DNA of 64,000 bases, from the NCBI GenBank assembly GCA_964006375.1, contig OZ023267.1:26224739-26288738 (forward strand), given 5' to 3'. Both the position numbers and the translations under genes were made by a program. Shown piece by piece: positions 52,616 through 64,000 of the stretch (its first letter is position 1; the number at the start of each line of letters is the position of its first letter). Origin of the DNA: Tillus elongatus (lineage: Eukaryota; Arthropoda; Insecta; Coleoptera; Cleridae). The notes beneath the pieces were generated by a model, which saw only the letters and a program-made list of their open reading frames with translations, was not told where the DNA came from and did not search any database.

Positions 52616-53018
52616 TACGGTTACGGTTCTAATTGTTGTGAGAATGCATCTAGCCTTACATACTATTGTTGCGAGAATGCATCTAGCCTTACATACTTTG
52701 TCCCTATATTAGGGTAGAAATGGGCCAGGGCTAACAATTTACTAAATTGTTAGTTAGCTGTATACAGTCTCTACTTTTTCAACACTTTGTGTTATTTGGA
52801 GCTGGCGTGACAACATACTACTTGGTTTCGCAACTAGGTGGCGACACGCTCACCACTCGCTTAGTGTTGAAAGGCTGGCTACTATAGCCGTATTACTTTA
52901 TAGGTGTATTTTCGCAGCAATTGGTATGCCGTACTGACGAGCTCTAATGAGAGCGAAACCGGTCTACAGTTCCAATTGTGGTGAGAATGCATCTAGCCTT
53001 ACGTACTTGGTCCCCATG
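52616..53018 (+). mobile_element. H-repeat copy, more than one unit long, with hammerhead
   Basis: Starts in the 3' part of a hammerhead (ACGGTTCTAATTG), has a short duplication of 'gagaatgcatctagccttacatac', then a complete unit (CCCTATATTAGGG...) through a full hammerhead, and continues into the start of another unit (ATGCATCTAGCCTTACGTAC). This is the footprint of a tandem array. Confidence 0.85.
52918..52978 (+). ncRNA. hammerhead ribozyme, type I, core intact with CTGACGA
   Basis: Outer stem I CAATTGG/CCAATTG (52918-52924 with 52972-52978). Compared with the other copies one A-T pair is replaced by G-C on both strands, a compensatory change. Inner stem I GCCGTA/TACAGT has one C/A mismatch. 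Core CTGACGA (52934-52940), stem II GCTCT-AATG-AGAGC, GAA (52955-52957), stem III ACCGGT, cleavage-site C at 52964. Confidence 0.82.
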
Positions 53019-53039
53019 ATACAAATAACGAGAGATATG

Positions 53040-53760
<721 letters not shown>

Positions 53761-54139
53761 TTATAGCTCACTGCAGTGTTAAAATCAATGGTATTTTCCT
53801 CACTATTTTAAACACGTGGGTGGGGAACTGACCGAATTCATTCCCAGTTGCTATTGATCTACTCATATTCTCTTAATATGTTAGAAGACGTGGTATCTAC
53901 TTCATTCCAAGTCACTATTAACCGACTATTTATGAAATCAAATAAGTAAATTAAATCGATTGTCATAAAATATGTAGTGTATTAAGACTAAGGGAAAAAG
54001 AAATAAAACATATATAACTGTGCACATTTTGATTATATTTTAAGGTGTGCAGCGCACACCTAGCTCACTAGGAGAAATCGCCACTGCTTGAGAGAAGTAT
54101 TGTCACAGCATAATATCTTATTAAAGTTCATTTGTAAAT

Positions 54140-54765
<626 letters not shown>

Positions 54766-55136
54766 TTTAGACCTGTCACGCGCATGATGCCAAATGGTGA
54801 GCCCAATGCAACAATAATATGCTGTCGTGCAGTGGGGTTTGACGTTTCATCACAACCTCTTAACAAATTACGTATTTTACTAATATTTAAGTGCATACAG
54901 TTGGATGTAATAAAAACGAAAAAGATTAAATTTAGTGCTGCGATCTATATTAACTGAAAAAGCTAATAAAGGCGTAACTTCAACCGCATTAAATTGACGT
55001 ATAGAAACTTTTTGATTGAGAATGACTTTGTTTCAAGTGTGTAGATGGACTTCTGTAACGTTACTCACCACGTGACGTCATAGGAGGGGGCGGGGCATAT
55101 GCGCAATATCATATCTCTTTTAAGTCATTATATCAT
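54766..55136. other. unassigned DNA
   Basis: A 70-residue frame at 54745-54957 is not recognised. Nothing else was seen. Confidence 0.35.
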
Positions 55137-55306
55137 GCTTTGTCCCTATATTAAGGTAGAAATGGGCCAGGGTTGACAATTTATTAAGTTGTTAGTTGGT
55201 TGTACACAGTCTCTATTTTTTTAACACTTTATGTTATTTGGAGCTGCCGTGACAACATACTACTTGGTTCCGCAACTAGGTGGCGCCACGCTCACCACTC
55301 ACTTAA
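55137..55306 (+). repeat. H-repeat, partial unit without hammerhead
   Basis: Runs from CTTTGTCCCTATATTA to CCACTCACTTA, the same 3' edge region as the partial copies at 41.1 and 43.3 kb. Confidence 0.8.
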
Positions 55307-55444
55307 TGGGCAACCTTTGCTTAACTGAGGGCCTAATTTCGGGACTTAGTCAGGTCGCACACAATTCACACATTTTTTTATTTATTAATTATAACAGCAT
55401 AATCAAACATATAAAAATATAAAAAGCAAATTAATAAAAAAATA

Positions 55445-55515
55445 TAGAAAAAGTCTGGACGCAGCAAGTGCGTTATGAAAGTGAATTTTCATAAAAGTGT
55501 TTTTAAATGTGTTGT
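55445..55515 (+). repeat. R-family terminal motif
   Basis: GGACGCAGCAAGTGCGTTAT followed by 'gaattttcataaaagtgttttta', a truncated unit. Confidence 0.7.
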
Positions 55516-55861
55516 GTGCAAAAGATAAATCTTCAAGTTATCAGGTATAAAATGCAACTATGGTTCTGCAAAAATTTTCGAGAATACAAACTATTTTGAA
55601 AATGGTTCATTTTAGGCACATAGTATGCTAGTGAATGTCTATCTTAAATTACGAGTAGAATTCAAAATTCTATTGAAAAGTGGCATATTGCATTTAAAAT
55701 AACGAAGTTGATGGACACATCCGGTAGAACCGGAAGTGCCACGTAAGCAAAATAATTTTAGTTTAATTGGGCCTGGCTGAAAACCTAGGAATCGACATTT
55801 TCTGAATTAAAATCGGTTTGATTATTGAGAAATTCCTAACAGAAACTCTTGGCGCCTCTCC
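55516..55861. other. unassigned DNA
   Basis: No feature recognised between the R fragment and the TA array. Confidence 0.35.

Positions 55862-57885
<2,024 letters not shown>

Positions 57886-57957
<72 letters not shown>
57886..57957. repeat. (TA)n array flanking transposon A3 on the right
   Basis: About 71 bp of TA, followed by an R-family arm (57960-58075). Confidence 0.95.
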
Positions 57958-57960
<3 letters not shown>

Positions 57961-58081
57961 ATATATAAATTGAAACTGACCCCGAATATGAGTATTAGGG
58001 GTTCTAGTTCGCGCTGATTTGAATTTTTTTTGTCAAAATTCAAAAGTCTGGATCTCCCTATTAGGTGAATTTTTACTTCCA

Positions 58082-58825
58082 CATCGTCACAACGTGTGGA
58101 AGTATCGCATCGGCGACAAAAATTTCAACGACTTTTTTCACTTAAACGTCGTGAAAAGGTATCAAATTACATAGAAAACATGATTTGGGAACGAAATTTT
58201 TTTTGTCTGCCGGTCTGTGTGGATGCCTGTTTGTAGCTACGATAAATTCAGAACGAATTGAGATATCGTCTGCAAATTTGGTGTACGGTTAGCACTCGAC
58301 AAATGAACGATGCGGATTGTTTTTGGGTAAAATCGCTTTAATGGGTAGGGAATGAATTGGCGGTGATTTGGTGAAAGTTAAATTTTTTTCGTTAAAACTC
58401 GATTGATATAACGTTTTAGGGTTTATTCATTAGAAAACTTTAATTTCATCAAAAATCTAGTATTCTGTGCTGAAATTTAATTAGGGGTTGAATCTGTAGG
58501 GGTAAAATATAGTTGACAAAAATTTCGACTTTTTTTTGCTGAAACGGCGTAAAACGTGTCAAAACATATAGAAAACTTGATTCAGGAACGAAATTTTTTT
58601 TGTCTGTAGGTCTGTAGGTCTGTTGGTCAATGTACGTCTGTCTGTTAATAGGCGCAATAACTTTCGAACTAATTGAGATATCATCTTCAAATTTAGTATC
58701 CATTTAGTACCCGAGAGAGGAACGCTTCGTATTGTTTTTGGGTAACATCGCTTCAGGGGGTAGGGGATAAATAAGTGGTGACTGCCATTTTTTCAATAAA
58801 ACTCGAGTAACATAACGTTTCAAAA
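58082..58825. repeat. diverged direct duplication of about 400 bp
   Basis: 'gacaaaaatttc' at 58114 and 58514, 'ggaacgaaattttttttgtctg' near 58177 and 58585, 'aattgagatatc' and 'gtttttgggtaa' in both, and 'ataacgttt' at the end of each. Two head-to-tail copies, clearly diverged. Non-coding. Confidence 0.75.
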
Positions 58826-59047
58826 CTTTATGGGTACAGGGATACAAATATTTTCTTTGTGGTCGTCATGGGCCAAAAATGTATTTGATGAATATGTTTT
58901 TCCGAAGAGAATAAATTATCAAAGCTATGTGAAGGATATGATTCAATTTGCAGCGCTATTTATAAGAAAATTGACTAAAAGAATAATTGTAAAATGTGTG
59001 TTACTAAAAAGCCTTACAGACACAATTCAGTGTAAGAACTTTTATGC

Positions 59048-59223
59048 CCAGTTTCAGAAAGCCCGATTAAATATTTAACGGAGGGTTAGTTAATCAAGGC
59101 TTCAGACGACCAATCACAGGGTTTTTGCCACGACAACCAAATATTTTGACGCTGTGATTGGCTGTAATTAAATTTGATTAACTAATCGGCCGTTAAATAT
59201 TTAATAGAGCTTTGTGAGACTGG
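59048..59223. mobile_element. small MITE-like inverted-repeat element
   Basis: 176 bp beginning CCAGTTTCAGAAAGC and ending GCTTTGTGAGACTGG. The inverted arms include GATTAAATATTTAACGG and CCGTTAAATATTTAAT, and inner CCAATCACAG / CTGTGATTGG also pair. No coding capacity. The target duplication is not clear. Confidence 0.75.
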
Positions 59224-59861
59224 ACATTGGTCATTTAAAAAAGAAATGTTTTTAAACTTTAAAGCAGTTATCATTTAATATCGTGCATGTCATACTGAAT
59301 ACGGGTATATTTATTCTGATAAATCGTTATAACCCTTTTTTGCAGAGACAGGAGTTACATGACCGGAAAATGGGCGCTAGATCCGCTTAGTTTAGAGATA
59401 AGACCAAAAATAAAAATGCGACAACATATACACAGGACACACCCTCTTATGACGCATGTTTTTACGGTTACGGATGATATATATGCACCACTGGTTGTGT
59501 CATCTAAAATCTCTGCAACACAATATATTAATTACACGATTAGACTGTCCGAATTACCCTTTTTATTTGTTTTGTACATAAACCATGTCAGTCAGTTTTG
59601 TCATAGTTAAGTAGATTAATAATTTATTCCGTCAGGCTTTCAGCTGATGCCTACAGCATATACGTGACTGTATATTAGTGATAACATCCCCTGTGTTTGG
59701 AATGGATGAGGCGATCATTAACTAAAACATGTACTGCAAATCAGAGATAAAAGAGAAAACGATATGGACATTACAAGATATGGTCGTATTGACCTGGGTA
59801 AAACGCACATACTCCTACTACTCGAAAAAAGATAAGTATGCATCTCAGGATAACCCTTGTA
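59224..59861. other. unassigned DNA
   Basis: An 83-residue frame (59359-59610) is not recognised. No repeat seen. Confidence 0.35.
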
Positions 59862-62157
59862 CAGGGTGGCTCGAATTCGAGCCTCATCATTGGTATCTCG
59901 GAAACTCTAAAAGATACAACGTCGGTGAAATTATGATAAAGTTGCGTAATTTGATGCTCAGCAAAACGCAGCTTAGAAAATTCTGAATACTTCCGGTGAT
60001 AATCGGAAAAAACCGAAAACTCATAAAATTTGTTTTATTTTTTTCTGGCGTTATTTGAAAAGATATAACAAAATGAATCACACTTCATCGAGGTCACCTT
60101 TCCTCTCCTAAAAGATGGAATTTTCAAATTTGAAATCCGATGTTTCGTCTGTCAGAAACCATCCAATCCATTTTTTCAAATACGGCCCTGGATTTTTTAT
60201 TTCATATTTTGTTACCTTTGGACTACCTCAAAACAATGTCACATCACAACTTTTGAATTTCGAACGTTTTGATTACAAAAAATGGCATTTTCAGTATTTC
60301 TTAAAAATATTTAATGCTTACTTAACTTTCAACATGGACAAATTAAAAAAACCTAAAGTAAATGCTCAAATAAGCCCTCTTGGACTTATATGCATTTTCG
60401 CATACGTCTTCGCAGATTGTTTGTAACAGCCCGGTGGATTATTCTTGTTTATATCATTCGGAAAAGTATCCTCGAATAAGCGATTTTTCAAGAATCCCCA
60501 TAAAAATGATCCATCGGGGACAAATCAGGACTTCTGGCAGGTCAGCGCACCACTCCTTGGTTTCCAATTCATTGATTGGGAAATGTTTCATTAAGAAACT
60601 CGGTTGCGGCTCTCCGATTACGGGGTGGTGCACCATCCTGTTGCCACCACAGCTGCCGCAGCATATTCAATGGTTCATCTTCAAGCGCATCGAATATATA
60701 ATTATGGATTAAATTAAGATACCGTTCAGTATTTAAGTTTCCATCATAAATAATTGGCCCTAAGATTTTGGTTCGATACATTCCAACCCAAACATTGAAT
60801 GATTGTCGTCCCTGTCTTCGAACTTGCCGATTTTGGTACTGATTTTCTACTGCATAATAATGATCATTGTTTCTGTTAAAAAGGCCGCTTGTGGAAAAAT
60901 TACATTCATCTGTCCAGATGATTTTATTTAAGAAATTGTTGCATTTTTCTATCAAGCCAATTGCAAAATTCAAGCCTTCTGCCCCTGTCTCCTGGTCTTA
61001 GTTCTTGGCAAACATGAAGTTTATAGGGATGTTAGTTAAGTTTTTGAAAACCCTCTGAATTCGGCTTCTAGTCATATCCTGTTCTAAAGCAAATTGCCGT
61101 GTTGAACCACGAGGATTTTCCGTAACCTTTGAAAAAACGTTTTGGTGAAATATCTTTGACATGTTATTGCAAAATATTATAGTAATAAAAGATTGCATAG
61201 CATCATTTTATAACGATACTTACAGCATTTAAAACAGCTTCTTCATCTTCAGCTTCCATTCGTTGGCCGTACGAATTTCTAGGTTTACCAAAACTACCAA
61301 AGAGACCTAAATTCCTATCCAAATTGTTAAAATATGACTAATGGGGTTGTGGGCGCTCGGGGTATTGCTCTAAATACCGTTCACATCAAATGTGCGAGTT
61401 TCTGTTATTACTATAATAAATCCGAAGCATATCACGTTTCTCGAAATTGGAAAACATCATTTTTTCTCTCTTAATGTTTATTTTGAAAGTTAAATTGTCA
61501 AAAGTTCTATTGTCATATTATGACAAGCAAGCTTGATATTTTTGGATATCAAAGCCACCGAGATGAACGAACAGACATTGCATTGCATTGGATTGAATTT
61601 CAAATATTTGACTCATAAACATAAATTCGGGTTCATCTAAACCTAATCAAATTATATTATTGAAGAAATATTTTGTTTTAAAAGCAGACTCGTATTAAAT
61701 ATTTTCAAGAAAGACGGAAAATGTCATTTTTTGTTATTAAAACGTCTGAAATTCAAAAGTTGTGATGAAGCATTGTTTTGAGGTAATCCAAAGGTAACAA
61801 AATATGAAATAAAAAATCTAGGGGCGTATTTGAAAAAATGGAGTTGATGATGGTTTCTGAAAGACGAAACATCCAATTTCAAATTTGAAAATGCCATCTT
61901 ATAGGAGAAGAAAAGTGGCCTTGATGAAGTGTGATTCATTTTGTTATATCTTTTCAAATAACGCCAGAAAAAATAAAACAAATTTTATAAGTTTTCGGTT
62001 TTTTCCGATTATCACCGGAAGTATTCAGAATGTTCTAATTTTCTAAACTGCATTTTTCTGAGCATCAAATTATGCAACTTTTCCATAATTGAACCGACGT
62101 TGTATCTCTTAGAGTTTCCGAGATCCCAATGATGAGGCTTGAATTTGTGCCACCCTG
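59862..62157 (-). mobile_element. second-lineage DD41D transposon with very long inverted repeats
   Basis: A 2296-bp element with ends CAGGGTGGCTCGAATTC and 'gaatttgtgccaccctg', each next to TA (59860-59861 and 62158-62159). The inverted repeats extend about 430 bp (to about 60295 and from about 61730). The broken transposase is on the minus strand. The different terminus shows it is a separate lineage from the A family. Confidence 0.88.
60370..61200 (-). pseudogene. broken transposase of the second DD41D lineage
   Basis: From the N-terminal side: SKVTENPRGSTRQFALEQ (paired-like), a stop, then a 134-residue frame (60973-60569) with IIWTDECNFSTSGLFNR (first Asp), RQSFNVWVGMYRTKILGPI and WWQQDGAPPRNRRAATEF (second Asp). 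After two in-frame stops (both Trp-like positions) comes ARSPDLSPMDHF with the third Asp, again 41 residues from the second. The C-terminus EGLFEHLL is similar to the A family. Inactive. Confidence 0.82.
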
Positions 62158-62394
62158 TACACAGGTATAATAATGTCTTTCACTTGATATGATAACACCC
62201 TGTGATTTTGGAATCGTTCAGCTGTTCTTCACATTTTTTTCATGACATACTATTCAAAAAGCGCTACTCAGATATTCACAGAATTCTGCACTTAGTCTTT
62301 TACATGGTCTCCCATGACCATTGATATGATGTGAACATTAAGATAAACCAACGGTGTTTTTTTGCCGCAAAATTAAACAGAAAAAAAGTTCGAA
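62158..62394. other. unassigned DNA
   Basis: Short stretch without recognised features. Confidence 0.35.
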
Positions 62395-62695
62395 ACGCAG
62401 CAAGTACGTTCTGGTAGTGAGTTTTCATCAAATGATTCAAATATGAATAACTACATTTTCTATAAACATACAAAGTACGTGCTAAGGTCTTTCACAATGT
62501 AAAATATTTACAAAATTTCATCAAAATAGCGTGGTAAATTTAGGAGATAATTTTGAAAGAAAACTCAATATTTTCCCGGAAAACCTTGTCCGATTTTTCT
62601 GGCTAACATTCTCATCCAAGCCATTAATAAAATAAATATTTTTGCCGAGTTTCATCAAAATCGGTTTATAACTTTTAAGTTGTCGTGCGGAAACA
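62395..62695. repeat. R-family repeat fragment
   Basis: Terminal motif ACGCAGCAAGTACGTTCTGG, then 'ttcatcaaaatagcg' and 'tccgatttttctggctaac' blocks, joined directly to the truncated transposon A4. Confidence 0.7.
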
Positions 62696-64000
62696 TCAAA
62701 TTTTTTTGTTAAGGAACGCTGAAACACGGCAATTTTAATATTGAGGGGGACATGTTTCGACATAAAACTCAACTTTGTCACATCAGCGCCTTAGGGGGGG
62801 TGATAACGACACTTATATTTTAAATAGGGAACATGGGTCGAGTGTTACATCATTTGAAAGCTCCTTCTTTTCTGAATTCAGCACACTAATTTTTTGGAAC
62901 TTTTATCAACAAAAATTATTCACAGTTGAAGATGCAAAAACGCATTTTACTCATTCCGATAAGAAATGTGCTGATAGTCAATGTTTTGTTGGTTTGTAAA
63001 CAAAAAATTGACTATCAGAACATTTCTTACCGGAATGAAAGAAATGCGGTTTATTATTTCAGTTTATCGGTCGGTTTGATACTTCATAGTACTACCAAAA
63101 ATTAATTTCACAATGGTGTATTCTGTAGAAGAAAGAGTTGAAATAACTATTTAAAAAAAGATGATTGTGCCAACCGTACCGCAAATTGGTTTAATGAACG
63201 ACATTCGAACAGACAGGTTAACAGAAAATACATTTTGGAGTTAGTTGCAAAGTTTCGACAAAGTGGTTCAGTAGCCAACAAAAAACGGGATCCTGAACGT
63301 GAATTTCCGATTAGAAATGAGACTACTAAGATTGAAGTTTTAGGACAAATTGCTGCAGACCCAACTTTGAGCACGAGAAAATTGACCACTGTTTCAAACA
63401 TCAAAAGAAGAACTATTCAGCAAATATTGAAGCATCATAAATTTCACCCGTATAAAATTCATCTTGTACAACAACTGAATTAAGATGATTTTGATCGGCG
63501 GCTGGAGTTTTGTGAGGTTATGACTGCACGAATAGCTGATAACTGGAACTTTCGGTTCAATATCTGTTTTTCAGACGAGTGTACGTTTTTATTCAACTCT
63601 ACAGCCAACCGTAATAATTGTCGTTATTGGGCAGATAATAATCCAAGAAATTTTCACGAAGTTCACACTCAAACTCCACAGAAATTGAATGTCTGAACTG
63701 GCATTTTTGGAGACCGTTTAATCGGACCGATTTTTCTTGATGACAAGTTAATTGGCGAAACGTATTTAACTAGAAGACATAGTTTACCCTCTACTAAATC
63801 TACTACTAAAGATGGAGCTTCTCCGCATTTTTCACAACGTGTTAGGGAGTTTTTGAACAGAGAGTTTCCAGAGCAATGGATTAGGCGTAGAGGTGCTATT
63901 GAGTGCCCCATGGATCACCGGATTTGACTCCTTTAGACTTCTTTCTATAGGGTTATTTAAAGAGTAGAATTTTCGCAACAGAACCGGAGTCTCTGGTCGA
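62696..64000 (+). mobile_element. DD41D transposon, copy A4 (truncated at left, runs off the window)
   Basis: Lacks the first 60-70 bp of the inverted repeat and joins R-family text at about 62696. It carries the rest of the left repeat and the transposase region to the end of the window. Confidence 0.85.
63113..64000 (+). pseudogene. broken DD41D transposase of copy A4 (partial)
   Basis: ATG at 63113 (MVYSVEERVEI), a frameshift near 63150, then a frame at 63235-63483 (ELVAKFRQSGSVANKKRDPE, IEVLGQIAADPTLSTRKL) ending at a Glu-to-stop TAA (63481). FSDEC-like and GPIFLDD-like text follow with a Trp-to-stop at about 63694, and about 50 codons around the second Asp are deleted near 63790-63815. 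Continues past the window edge. Confidence 0.8.

Noticed and set aside
55137..55306. Searched for a hammerhead in this H-repeat copy
   Set aside because: The copy ends before the ribozyme region; only the 5' two-thirds of the unit is present.

Overview
The window is repeat-dense, AT-rich arthropod DNA, most likely from an insect. This is inferred from the element mix: a Ty3/Gypsy LTR retrotransposon, Penelope-like elements (PLEs), RNase H-bearing LINEs, Tc1/mariner-superfamily transposons with a D,D41D triad, tRNA-headed SINEs and long (TA)n arrays. I could not support a single host gene. Nearly all recognisable coding sequence belongs to mobile elements, and most of it is broken. The species cannot be named from the sequence.

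Layout. 0.5-2.6 kb: a DD41D transposon nested in an AT-rich repeat. 4.9-11.7 kb: a complete, apparently intact Gypsy element on the minus strand. Its two 745-bp LTRs look identical, it has a tRNA-Leu-type primer site, gag and pol linked by a textbook -1 frameshift signal, and a polypurine tract; it sits inside a (TA)n array. 12-15.9 kb: unassigned AT-rich DNA. 16.1-18.4 kb: a second DD41D transposon carrying a 290-bp insert that contains a hammerhead ribozyme motif. 19.9-20.2 kb: a SINE. 22-24 kb: AT-rich repeat and the 3' end of a PLE. 24.2-26.7 kb: a transposase gene split by a LINE. 27.6-29.2 kb: LINE fragments. 30.5-37.9 kb: AT-rich repeat family R, (TA)n arrays, one LINE ORF1 and a large inverted repeat. 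38.7-40.7 kb: a Tc1 transposase split by a LINE. 41.1-43.5 kb: a LINE with target duplications, itself invaded by a block with two tandem hammerhead units. 44.2-47.6 kb: a PLE split by another LINE. 48.5 kb: a 28-bp minisatellite. 50.4-51.2 kb: a fold-back element. 52.6-53.0 kb: another hammerhead-bearing copy. 56.0-57.9, 59.9-62.2 and 62.7-64.0 kb: more DD41D transposons.

The most interesting system is a family of short (about 290-306 bp) repeats, each full copy carrying a type-I hammerhead ribozyme fold with a CUGANGA/GAAA core, a 5-bp stem II, a very short palindromic stem III and a long two-part stem I. Two insertions of this family have 13-bp target duplications. One is a head-to-tail pair of almost identical units 306 bp apart plus an inverted partial unit. 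Hammerheads are known in PLE terminal repeats and in small non-autonomous 'retrozymes'. The unit here behaves like a compact non-autonomous retroelement, and PLE coding remnants lie nearby. Two further hammerhead-like motifs lie just downstream of PLE GIY-YIG domains.

The second theme is nesting: the Gypsy element and at least two transposon copies sit in long (TA)n arrays, and LINEs, PLEs and transposases have repeatedly inserted into one another.
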